Source: Bacteroidia bacterium (GTDB taxonomy: Bacteria; Bacteroidota; Bacteroidia; CAIKAF01). Taken from it: 64,000 nucleotides of DNA. Below are positions 53,201 to 60,494 of the stretch, one piece after another. The notes under the pieces were generated by a model. It did no database searches, was not told the DNA's origin, and worked only from the letters and a program-made list of their open reading frames with translations. Positions within the stretch are counted from its first letter, which is position 1. The number at the start of each line of letters is the position of its first letter. The stretch covers positions 83,848 through 147,847 of the forward strand of contig JAUHWY010000006.1 of assembly GCA_030427255.1 (NCBI GenBank), written 5' to 3'. The position numbers and the translations under genes were made by a program.

Positions 53201-55240
53201 CACCAAACGCTGCGGTGTAAAAATATCGCCTGTAAAGCAGGAGTTGGCAATGAGCATAAAATACCGCCCCTGATTGGTATAGTTCTCAATCTGGTCAATG
53301 TTCTGGTCAAAGCCTTGTCCTGAACCATGACCAAAAATGGTGATGACCGAAACGCCTTCGTTATTGATTAGGTTCTGAATCGAATCGCCCTGCGATATTT
53401 GTATTGGAGCTGAAGTGTTTTTGAACAAACTTACCACCTGACCTCCCATCAGGCTATCCTCGGCATGACGCTTAAAATTATTTAGATAGCCTGCCAAGGC
53501 CAATTGCTCGGCAGCCGAGTTGCCCCCTCCCAAATGCAAAAAACGTTTTCGCCACATGCCTTGATTTCCTGATGCATGGGCCTGCATTTTTGCCAAATAA
53601 TCAAGCACTTGCTGATTGGTCTCTGCGGCTAAGCGCCCTGTAGCAATGTGCTGCTTGCCATCGCCCAACAAGTTCCAAGCATACAAATTATCCGAAGCCG
53701 GTTCCCCCATAGGCGGCACCAAAGAACGCTGAGCCAAAGCTTGATTGTTTCTGGTGCTGGTATACTTTATCCCCTTGCCCATAAAAAAGGCATAACGAGG
53801 CTTTAAATCCCACTCCTGATAGGCCAAGCGCAAAAAACGTCGTATAGCTTCCGGATGCTTGGCAACTCCCTGACCAAACTGGTCGGAAAGCTCTTGGACC
53901 TCTACCACCATAGGGCTAAACCCGGTAAGCTTTCTAAAATTTGCATACTGCTGCGCTCCGGTGCGCAACCAAGCATTGGTTATGATTAAATAATCTGCAT
54001 TCTTTCGGCTTCTCTCAAAATCCTGAAACCTCCCATTATTGCCCGCAGGTTTTAACTGAACTATGTTGGTTATAGCGCTCTCAGCCGACACATAGAGGTC
54101 AATTTCTTGGGAGTTGCCCGGAACAACTGCCCTATAATTCCCCGAAGTCCAAGCCTGTACAGGAATTCTGCGCCGCCTGCTTATATCGTACAAGCGCACA
54201 TTGCCTCCCTGAGGGTTAAAATCACGAATGAGCAAGCTGCGCTTTAAGCCACTTTGTGGCGGCAATGAAAAATAAACCTTGCTTCTACCTCCAAATCGTG
54301 TTTGCAATGGCAATTTCAAACTCCATTCCGTAATGCCGTTTCGAGTTAAGCCCGACAAACTGGTATTGCACCTAAAAGTAAAGGGGGAGCTGCCTCCCGA
54401 AAACTGAGCAAAGGACAAACTGCGGGTATATATCTCTTGCCGATACCCATCCAAGGTGCGACTTTCCAATACATTACCCCCGGCGTCCAGTAGCTCATGA
54501 GCATGATCGGGCTGACCAATCGTGGGATTGCTGGCCGTAACTGTCCTCAACTCCAATTCGGCATTCGCATTATGCAGTATGGCCTGAAAGCCATTCAAGG
54601 GGCCGCTGTTCCAAGCCGGTGCAAAATTCAAGTTGCCGGTGGTCAGGGAAGCAAATCCCTCTCCTGCATCCATAATGGGATTCAAAGTACCTCCGGAATA
54701 AACAACACCGGTGTAATAGGTATTCTGAGCAATTCCCGGCACTTGACGTATGGTTTCGGTGCGGTGACTTACAGGACTGTACGCAAAAGCATTGGTATCA
54801 ACCTCGTTAATATACCGCAAGCCGTTGCTATTGGACCAAGTCAAAAAATAGTATAAGGTATCCGTAAACAAGCTCCGCCCCGGATGGGCTTGCTCCCCAG
54901 ATTGTTCGTAAAGCTCCCTATCCAAAAAACCGTCGTTGCCAAAAGCGACAAATTCAATAAACTCATTGGGCGCAAGCTGCCCATCACCCTCTCCGGGAAT
55001 AAACAAAGGCAACTCCTCGCCTTTACCATAAATTCGAATGGTCCGCGGGTCAATGGATGCTATAGGAATTCCCGCATTTTGGAGGGTTTGACCACTGATT
55101 CGGTATACCCCATCTTGAACTATGGGAAACTTATAATAGGTTTGGCTGTAATCAATCCAATCATTTCCGTATTGGGCCATTCCCATTAAAGGGAAACCCA
55201 AACAAAAGAACCACAGAAAAATACCTTTCATACCACTCAT
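50213..55240 (-). CDS. porU: Type IX secretion sortase PorU (gingipain-like C25 peptidase)
   Basis: PorU cuts off the C-terminal sorting signal of T9SS cargo at the cell surface. A signal peptide ends near GMAQYGND. The C25 peptidase domain (about residues 410-790) has DYLIITNAWL, AFFMGKGIKY, the catalytic His in ITIFGHGSGQGF and the catalytic Cys in IANSCFTGDIF. Many Ig-like segments follow, then a FlgD-Ig/CTD-type end (VMNYPNPFSTSTRF...GTYIYQVVAK). At 1675 residues it is clearly longer than common PorU proteins. It overlaps the PorV/PorQ gene by 4 bases. Confidence 0.9.
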   Translation of the reverse strand: MSGMKGIFLWFFCLGFPLMGMAQYGNDWIDYSQTYYKFPIVQDGVYRISGQTLQNAGIPIASIDPRTIRIYGKGEELPLFIPGEGDGQLAPNEFIEFVAFGNDGFLDRELYEQSGEQAHPGRSLFTDTLYYFLTWSNSNGLRYINEVDTNAFAYSPVSHRTETIRQVPGIAQNTYYTGVVYSGGTLNPIMDAGEGFASLTTGNLNFAPAWNSGPLNGFQAILHNANAELELRTVTASNPTIGQPDHAHELLDAGGNVLESRTLDGYRQEIYTRSLSFAQFSGGSSPFTFRCNTSLSGLTRNGITEWSLKLPLQTRFGGRSKVYFSLPPQSGLKRSLLIRDFNPQGGNVRLYDISRRRRIPVQAWTSGNYRAVVPGNSQEIDLYVSAESAITNIVQLKPAGNNGRFQDFERSRKNADYLIITNAWLRTGAQQYANFRKLTGFSPMVVEVQELSDQFGQGVAKHPEAIRRFLRLAYQEWDLKPRYAFFMGKGIKYTSTRNNQALAQRSLVPPMGEPASDNLYAWNLLGDGKQHIATGRLAAETNQQVLDYLAKMQAHASGNQGMWRKRFLHLGGGNSAAEQLALAGYLNNFKRHAEDSLMGGQVVSLFKNTSAPIQISQGDSIQNLINNEGVSVITIFGHGSGQGFDQNIDQIENYTNQGRYFMLIANSCFTGDIFTPQRLVSEDFVLTPNKAALGFLAYGAPGISSLMSVYADTLYRNFCRDRFGLPFGDAMLEAINRNTQPATNILVRFTAQGFQLHGDPGYSLRVPKNPDLFITSPGIRFEPTDLTTDLDSFQVVVAVQNQGRMPYDSVLVSVRWNRLGMLNGDTSVSVLMPPVGFSDTARLWLPLNPQIIPGLHQFTVTVDPSNLITETTKSNNSISLSRTISSADILPVFPPRYAVVPNLPLRISVQTGDPFAPQRGYRIELDTTPSFNSPLLRDTTFVGLGGVYSWTPSLQAADSTVFFWRAGVDSAGTGIYYKWRNSSFQYINNRFGWGQARFSQLSENSALYMAPDASGTAFDFVPVFKKLNCKSITCPTPSQYRDTYYDIDGAVMERDGCTAQPAIHIAIIDPITLEPWESRFGNQNTGNVFGNINDNGSCRARPEKYFIYWLNSPVQQIGLENLLYSVPNDHYILAYTFIQGPFSPTAFPSSLVTAFESLGADTLRTLVDSSWARPYIFFARKGDLTSAQEVVGTQQCGTINLSVDLSTDWVYGNLSTSLIGPASEWRSLTWQSNPEETNPLTDLTYLRVFGVRANGGEDLLMDNLTPGTQIINNLSDSVSALIYPYLRLQYFTRDDQNLTPGQLNQWHVLFDGVPEMAFAPNRGFSFAQDSLQRGDTLEVVVPFQNIGFLAADSFLVQHQITNLSGQSQQLQRFLPASQPGDLLFDTLRFPTLANGGQNTYFLEGNPAQTNGSFLEQTLSNNNAVRPFFVGRDRTNPLLDVTFDGIRIMDGDLVSANPLIQISLSDENPLLPLNDTADFELYLRRPGASQPVLIPMGDPAVTFFPATAQDNEARLEFRPDLEQTDGMYELLVRARDRSGNISGTGDGNYDYRVRFEVVHQSTITEVMNYPNPFSTSTRFVFTLTGTEVPDELTIRIMTVSGVVVREITMDELGPLHIGRNITQYAWDGRDEFGDPLATGTYIYQVVAKTQGEDLERRASGADRFFKNGFGKMYLLR

Positions 55241-56364
55241 GGCCTTAGATTGCTTTCGGTGGATTCATCTGCACCCTTTTTCCCGGCTTTATGGAAATCC
55301 AACCGCAAGCTAAACACATGCGACAAGCCCATAAAGCTGTTGCCAAAATTGGCTAAGGCATAATCCACCGTAAATGCTTTTATTCGAAACCCAATGCCCG
55401 CCGTTGGCAATAGGGTCAGTGACTTTCCATCATAGCCCCCACCGGCAGTTACCTCCTTTAAATACTGAAACCGTCCAACACCGCCGCGCAAAAACAGCAT
55501 GTCTTTGTAGCCAAACTCAAAGCCAAAGGACGGATCTATACTCAGAGCATCGGTGCCTATCAACACATTTCGTCGACCGTCCGTAGTCATTACCATTTGC
55601 AATTCAGGTTGAACACTCAAATTCCAAGGCAAGTCAAAACGACGAGCACCGGCCAACATAAGCCTGGGCACTGCAATTTCCGTAGAACTCGATATAACCT
55701 CATTCCCTGTTTGAGCAAAAATCACCCGAAAGGTTTCGGTATTGTATGAAAACTGAGTTATGGTTGAGGAGGCATCCCTAAACATGGCCCCAAACTTCCA
55801 CTTATTGCGCACATAACGCGCCGACAAGTCTATTCCAAATCCCCAACCCTGACCAAATTCACCTATATGGCGGTAAATTACTTTTGCATTGCCCCCAACA
55901 CTCAAACCTTTTAACTTATCAATTCTGCGGGCATAGGACAGCATAAAGGCATAATCCGCCGCTGAAAAACTTTGTACCCGATCGTAATCTACATTGCCAT
56001 TAGCGTCTAGGAGCTCCAAGGTATTGGGAATATCGTCTACTCCGCTTCGAATAAAAGTAAAAGCACCGGCATCCTTTTCACTAAACTTCACCGCAACCGT
56101 TCCATAATCGAACTTTACAATGCCGGCAAAATGCTCGTTGTGCATCAAGCCCACTTGAATGTCGCGCCGCATGTCGGTAAGCCCTGCCGGATTCCAAAAG
56201 GCAGCCGTGGCATCGTCGGCAGAAGCCACTGTTGCCTGAGAGAGCGCAATTCCTCGAGCGCCTACTCCTATATCTAAAAATGCGTTGGCGTACTTGTTTA
56301 CTTGGGCTTGAGCGCTTCCAACTCCGGCAAACAACACCAGCCATGCAGCAATTAATCTACTCAC
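55237..56364 (-). CDS. PorV/PorQ-family outer-membrane protein
   Basis: This 375-residue outer-membrane barrel has a signal peptide (to SAQA) and the FadL-like PorV/PorQ pattern: FLDIGVGARGIALSQATVASADDATAAFWNPAGLTD near the N-terminus and a beta-rich rest. PorV binds T9SS cargo and the attachment complex; PorQ and other members have similar sequences, so the subtype is left open. Start codon is GTG at 56364; a TTAATTTG box lies 17 bases upstream on the minus strand. It overlaps porU by 4 bases, the usual partnership. Confidence 0.85.
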   Translation of the reverse strand: MSRLIAAWLVLFAGVGSAQAQVNKYANAFLDIGVGARGIALSQATVASADDATAAFWNPAGLTDMRRDIQVGLMHNEHFAGIVKFDYGTVAVKFSEKDAGAFTFIRSGVDDIPNTLELLDANGNVDYDRVQSFSAADYAFMLSYARRIDKLKGLSVGGNAKVIYRHIGEFGQGWGFGIDLSARYVRNKWKFGAMFRDASSTITQFSYNTETFRVIFAQTGNEVISSSTEIAVPRLMLAGARRFDLPWNLSVQPELQMVMTTDGRRNVLIGTDALSIDPSFGFEFGYKDMLFLRGGVGRFQYLKEVTAGGGYDGKSLTLLPTAGIGFRIKAFTVDYALANFGNSFMGLSHVFSLRLDFHKAGKKGADESTESNLRP

Positions 56365-56439
56365 CGTCTAGTGTATTGGTACAAATTAAGCGTAACTTTT
56401 CGTGGAATCAAAAATAGCCCGAACTTTGAGCGGTTTTCA

Positions 56440-57138
56440 ATGTTTAATCGACCATTGCCTTTGAGGATTCGAACTGCCATACCCAATGCACTTACCCTTG
56501 GCAATCTCGCTTGCGGGGTTTTAGCCCTGTGGCTTTTTGCCCGCGACCACACCCAAACGGGTATGGTATTGATTCTAATAGCCGGACTTTTAGATGTATT
56601 CGACGGCGCAGTAGCCCGTTGGCTTAAGGCACAATCTCCCGTAGGTAAAGACTTGGACTCCCTTGCCGACCTGGTTAGTTTTGGAGTGGCTCCAGCCACC
56701 TTAATGGCCTTCTCTATGCCAAGTCCTCCCAATGCCTGGCAGCTTTTTCTCCTCTTGCTTTTGCCCATGTCTTCGGCCCTACGCTTGGCTCGCTTCAACC
56801 ACGACACCCGACAAACAAACGTTTTTATTGGAGTTCCTACCCCATTCAATGCGCTCTACCTTTTGCTCGTAGTTTGGTCTGAGCCATTTTGGCTCCTACC
56901 CCCACTTAACGCCGATTGGTGCTACCCCCTACTTGCGCTCCTAGCCGCTTTTTGGCTCCATGCGCCCATTCGACTGTTCTCCTTTAAGTCCCTATCTAAG
57001 TCTCCAAAGGCCATGCGCTGGCGCATTAGTTTTTTGGTATTGGTTTCCCTACTATGCTTTAGCTTAGGTTGGCTGGGTGCATTAGCCATACTTCCGGCAT
57101 ACCTGCTGTTTTCCATGATTGAAAACCGTTGGCCTTAG
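56440..57138 (+). CDS. pssA: CDP-diacylglycerol--serine O-phosphatidyltransferase
   Basis: PssA makes phosphatidylserine, the precursor of phosphatidylethanolamine, in the inner membrane. The CDP-alcohol transferase motif is intact: DVFDGAVARWLKAQSPVGKDLDSLAD (DGxxAR...GxxxDxxxD). About six helices. Start at ATG 56440, because the track's earlier codons are the divergent promoter region; GAACTTTG 11 bases upstream may be its -7 box. No psd gene is nearby. Confidence 0.93.
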   Translation: MFNRPLPLRIRTAIPNALTLGNLACGVLALWLFARDHTQTGMVLILIAGLLDVFDGAVARWLKAQSPVGKDLDSLADLVSFGVAPATLMAFSMPSPPNAWQLFLLLLLPMSSALRLARFNHDTRQTNVFIGVPTPFNALYLLLVVWSEPFWLLPPLNADWCYPLLALLAAFWLHAPIRLFSFKSLSKSPKAMRWRISFLVLVSLLCFSLGWLGALAILPAYLLFSMIENRWP

Positions 57139-57283
57139 CATGGCTTCGGGAGTTTTGTGGATGCCTTGCATCTCCAAGACCTAGTTCCCGGCACGAAGCC
57201 TCAAAACAAAATTGCCGCCGGAACAGCATCACATCAATAGCCTCACCGGGCTTTTTGCTACCTTTATATCCAAATTTTTGGTT

Positions 57284-57541
57284 ATGGCTTCTTTCCTTGC
57301 CCACATTACTGTTATGCCCCACGATGCCCTGCTAGACCCCCAAGGAAAAGCTGTTGAAAAAGGGCTGCACCACTTAGGTTTGGATACGCTCAACAATGTG
57401 CGTGTCGGAAAGCATATTCGCCTTCAGGTGCAAGCCGATTCCGAAGAGGAGGCAAACGCATTGGTCACCAAAGCCTGCCAAGAATTGCTCCACAATAAAG
57501 TAATGGAGCATTTTCATTTTCACTTAGAAGCCCTAAAATAA
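57284..57541 (+). CDS. purS: Phosphoribosylformylglycinamidine synthase subunit PurS
   Basis: PurS is a small structural subunit of the PurLQS complex in purine synthesis. The 85-residue product fits PurS in size and pattern (HITVMPHDALLDPQGKAVEKGLHHLGLDTLNNVRVGKHIRLQV). ATG 57284 is used; the track start at 57212 adds non-conserved residues. purL and purQ are not adjacent. A terminator follows directly after the stop. Confidence 0.9.
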   Translation: MASFLAHITVMPHDALLDPQGKAVEKGLHHLGLDTLNNVRVGKHIRLQVQADSEEEANALVTKACQELLHNKVMEHFHFHLEALK

Positions 57542-57571
57542 AAAACCCCGAAACAATCATGTTTCGAGGTT
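57542..57571 (-). terminator. Intrinsic terminator between purS and tonB
   Basis: A 13-bp stem with one mismatch and an ATCA loop (AAACCCCGAAACA/TGTTTCGAGGTTT). On the minus strand it is followed by TTTTTTATTTTA, so it mainly ends tonB transcripts. Confidence 0.8.
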
Positions 57572-57594
57572 TGAATCGCACATCTGCTAAAATT

Positions 57595-58311
57595 TTAGCG
57601 GAGGGTAAAGTTGATGGGCAACTGATACTGCACCCGAACCGGACGACCCCTCTGCTTGCCGGGCGTAAACTTCGGCAATTGAGAAATTACCCGCTTGGCC
57701 TCGGCACCACATCCGCCTCCAATATCACGCAACACTTTCACCTCGCCCACAGAACCATTCTTTTCTACTACAAAAGAAACATACACCCGACCGGTGATGC
57801 CCATATCTTTGGCAGTAGGCGGGTAACGTAAGTTCTTACCCAAAAACTTGTAGAGCTTTTCTTGAAAGCATTTGTCCGGGTCTTTGGCGTCTTCGCAACC
57901 GGCGAACCTAGGCATATCTTCTACAATTTGGAATACTTGGTCGTCTTGAACCTCCTCACCTACCGAGCCAAAGTCCCCGGTATTTTCGGAAATTTCGGTT
58001 TCCAAATCAATTTCTACATCAATTTCTACTTCCTGCTCCAACTCCACATCGTTCTCCACTATCTCTATCTGTTCCACTACCGAAGGGGGCGGCGGCTTAG
58101 GAGGAGAAGAAGGTGGCGGTGGAATGTAATTAATGATTTGTTCTTCCACCAAAAAATCATCTTCGGGGACAAAAGCCTCAATGGTCTTTTGCACGTATAC
58201 CCGCCATTCAGCGGCCATAAGCGTAAAAGACACGGCAATTACAAGCCCAATAGCACCGGCCAACAAACTGTAGCGGCGCACATCGACTTCGGGTTTTTTT
58301 CGCTGTTCCAT
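57595..58311 (-). CDS. tonB: TonB energy-transducer protein
   Basis: TonB couples the proton motive force to outer-membrane receptors. Visible: one membrane helix (about 13-35), a Pro-rich spacer (IPPPPSSPPKPPPPSV), an acidic Glu/Asp repeat (VELEQEVEIDVEIDLETE), and the C-terminal TonB domain (YPPTAKDMGITGRVYVSFVVEKNGSVGEVKVLRDIGGGCGAEAKRV). Third gene after gcvH and vanZ on the minus strand, an arrangement shared by many flavobacteria. A TAATTTTA box sits about 18 bases upstream, so it may have its own promoter. Confidence 0.93.
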   Translation of the reverse strand: MEQRKKPEVDVRRYSLLAGAIGLVIAVSFTLMAAEWRVYVQKTIEAFVPEDDFLVEEQIINYIPPPPSSPPKPPPPSVVEQIEIVENDVELEQEVEIDVEIDLETEISENTGDFGSVGEEVQDDQVFQIVEDMPRFAGCEDAKDPDKCFQEKLYKFLGKNLRYPPTAKDMGITGRVYVSFVVEKNGSVGEVKVLRDIGGGCGAEAKRVISQLPKFTPGKQRGRPVRVQYQLPINFTLR

Positions 58312-58415
58312 AACTTAAATCGCTCATAAAATTAAAGAACCCAAACAAATTTGCAAGTTTTTCCTTCGAACAAAACCTGCGGTTTGTCGGCTTCTTTATA
58401 GTATACGTTTCTAAT

Positions 58416-58847
58416 TCAAAAACGTTCAATCGACCCTTTAGGCCGCCATCGGTTTCTATGGCTCATACCTAGTCTAAAGCCGTCTTTACCAAACAAAAGC
58501 ACGTAAAACACCGCGCCGGCACCAACTCCAATGGCATCCGCCAAAAAGTCCTTCCAATCGGCACTACGACTCTCAAAGGCCAGCCCCTGAAGCAATTCCA
58601 GCAAGCCTCCATAAGCCAAGCATCCAAAAAAGGCCAAAGCAAAGCTATGTCGCCTCCACCAAATAAAGCGATCTTGCTTACGCAAACCCACCGACCACTG
58701 AAAAAAAAGCAGCATAAAAAATGCTGCATGACTCAGTTTATCAAAACTTATAAATGGCGAACCCGGCATGTCCCCTCCAGGAGTTAAACACAACAAACTC
58801 ACCAATAAAGTGAGCCCCAAAGGCAGGAGGTTATGCCGCCAAAACAT
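58416..58847 (-). CDS. VanZ-family membrane protein
   Basis: 143 residues with about four membrane helices. The VanZ family pattern is seen in FDKLSHAAFFMLLFF and YGGLLELLQGL...RSADWKDFLADAIGVGAGAV. VanZ confers low-level teicoplanin resistance in enterococci, but most members have no known role. It starts two bases after the gcvH stop and so is probably co-translated with it. Confidence 0.88.
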   Translation of the reverse strand: MFWRHNLLPLGLTLLVSLLCLTPGGDMPGSPFISFDKLSHAAFFMLLFFQWSVGLRKQDRFIWWRRHSFALAFFGCLAYGGLLELLQGLAFESRSADWKDFLADAIGVGAGAVFYVLLFGKDGFRLGMSHRNRWRPKGSIERF

Positions 58848-58849
58848 AA

Positions 58850-59227
58850 TTAGCCAATGTGTGCCGAGTAAGCATCAGCATCCATCAACTCCTCCAGCTC
58901 GGCGCTGTCGGTAATGCGAATCTTTATCATCCAACCCTCACCATAAGGATCACTGTTTACCGTTTCAGGGCCATCGTTCAAAGACTCGTTAAACTCCAAA
59001 ATCTCTCCGGAAATAGGCATGTACAGATCCGAAACGGTCTTCACCGCTTCCACACTGCCAAACACCTCTTCTTTGTCCATGGTCTCCCCTACGGTATCCA
59101 CTTCTACAAATACAATATCGCCAAGCTCACCCTGCGCATATGCAGTAATGCCCACGGTGGCCACATCACCCTCTACACGAACCCATTCATGGTCTTTCGA
59201 GTACTTCAAATCGGTCGGAATGCTCAT
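58850..59227 (-). CDS. gcvH: Glycine cleavage system H protein
   Basis: GcvH carries the lipoyl arm that shuttles the aminomethyl group between P, T and L proteins. The lipoylated Lys is in [15 protein letters not shown] (about residue 63). Other blocks: [28 protein letters not shown] and [11 protein letters not shown]. Length of 125 is typical. The start is ATG 59227 rather than the TTG at 59233. A perfect TAGGTTTG box lies 16 bases upstream. gcvT and gcvP are not in the window. Confidence 0.96.
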   Translation of the reverse strand: MSIPTDLKYSKDHEWVRVEGDVATVGITAYAQGELGDIVFVEVDTVGETMDKEEVFGSVEAVKTVSDLYMPISGEILEFNESLNDGPETVNSDPYGEGWMIKIRITDSAELEELMDADAYSAHIG

Positions 59228-59243
59228 ATCCAAAAGCTTTTGT

Positions 59244-59251
59244 CAAACCTA
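59244..59251 (-). promoter_or_regulatory. -7 box of gcvH
   Basis: TAGGTTTG on the minus strand is a perfect TAnnTTTG match, 16 bases before the gcvH ATG. Confidence 0.45.
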
Positions 59252-59284
59252 ACTATTTTTTACATTTCGCCCTACTCGGCGCTC

Positions 59285-59465
59285 TTTTTTTTGGCCCCTC
59301 ACTCTATATTTTTTAGGTTTTTATCCGGCCCCGGCTCCAGCCCCGAAGCCCGCCGGACTTGGCGCCCTAAGCTGCCGGCCGCGTTCCGCAAAGCTCCACA
59401 GCCCGGCAGCAGGGCGCCATAGCCCGCCAACCTCCGGGGGCGTCCGCCCGGCCGGGGGGCCATTC
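59285..59465. repeat. GC-rich intergenic repeat, copy G
   Basis: T-run TTTTTTTTGGCCCC start, end GGCCGGGGGGCC, core CGCGTTCCGCAAAGCTCCACAGCCCGGCAG. GGCGCCCTaaGCTGCCGG (59361-59378) pairs with CCGGCAGCAGGGCGCC (59403-59418). It is nearly identical in its core 55 bases to copy H in the opposite orientation. From 59466 to 59642 nothing else is recognised. Confidence 0.8.
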
Positions 59466-59642
59466 TATGGACATTTGCCTTCCAAATTGTTGCACGCCCG
59501 GCCCGGTGCTAGTCCAACCAAAGCCCACTTTCTCTTTTTTTCATTTTTGGCAGAACTGATCCTGCCCTAAAGCAATACTCCCCCTTTGTTAAAAAAAATA
59601 AAGACCCTACCTGCTCATCCGGCATTCCCTTAATTTCATACT

Positions 59643-60494
59643 ATGAAGTTTGTGCCCAACACAATTCAAGGCATTCGCACCCTGCACAAAAGCGCCCAAG
59701 CAGAGTGGAGGTTTTCTGCACTTCAAAAAAAGGAAGTCTGCTTTGAAGCCCAAAACCGCATTTGCTTTAAAACGGTATTAGAAGGCCAAGAAGCCTATTT
59801 TTTCCATCGAAAACATTACCGACTAAAACCGGGACAAGCCTTAATTGTGCACGAGGACCAAAGCTACCAAGCCCAAATATCCGGCAACCTGCTTACCAAA
59901 GGCATGTGCATTGACTTATCCCCGGAGCTGCTTGCCCAACCCGGAAGTGACCCCTTGGAGCAAACCCAAGGATACTTGCTGGAACCGGGTTCCGGACAGC
60001 ATCACATTTCCTTGCTTCCTTCCAACTTTTGGGGCAAGCTTGGCTTTTCAAACAATTCCCAAAGACCCACAGAAGAACACACCATGCGCTTATTGAGCCT
60101 TTTGTGGGATTTGGAAAAGGAGTGCGTAGTACAACTTAAAAAGCTGCCCATTCAAAACCCGGCCTATAAAAAAGAGGTGTTTCGTCGCCTCTGTTTGGCC
60201 AAAGAGGCCTTGCATGATTTAGAGGGCCCCACTCCGGACCTGAAAGATTTAAGTGCAATTGCTGCTATTTCTCCATGGCATTTGCACCGCCTGTTTAGGC
60301 AAACCTTTGGTTGCAGCCCCTCCGACTACCACGAAAAGCTAAAAATTCAGGAGGCATGCCGCCTGCTGCAGAAGGGTCGGCGACCTGCTCATGTAGGTTT
60401 AGAGCTGGGTTTTGCCGACCCTTCGCATTTCGGCAAGCGGTTTCGCAAACACATGGGCACTAGCCCTAAGGCCTGGCAGCTGGAGCAAGCATAA
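59643..60494 (+). CDS. AraC-family transcriptional regulator
   Basis: 283 residues. The N-terminal about 170 residues look like a cupin-type sensing domain (QALIVHEDQSYQAQISGN). The C-terminal about 100 residues are the double HTH of AraC/XylS: LKDLSAIAAISPWHLHRLFRQTFGCSPSDYHEKLKIQEACRLL and VGLELGFADPSHFGKRFRKHMGTSPKAW. Ligand and targets are unknown. Its last 29 bases overlap the end of the convergent PDZ-hydrolase gene, so antisense transcription between the two is possible. Confidence 0.9.
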   Translation: MKFVPNTIQGIRTLHKSAQAEWRFSALQKKEVCFEAQNRICFKTVLEGQEAYFFHRKHYRLKPGQALIVHEDQSYQAQISGNLLTKGMCIDLSPELLAQPGSDPLEQTQGYLLEPGSGQHHISLLPSNFWGKLGFSNNSQRPTEEHTMRLLSLLWDLEKECVVQLKKLPIQNPAYKKEVFRRLCLAKEALHDLEGPTPDLKDLSAIAAISPWHLHRLFRQTFGCSPSDYHEKLKIQEACRLLQKGRRPAHVGLELGFADPSHFGKRFRKHMGTSPKAWQLEQA

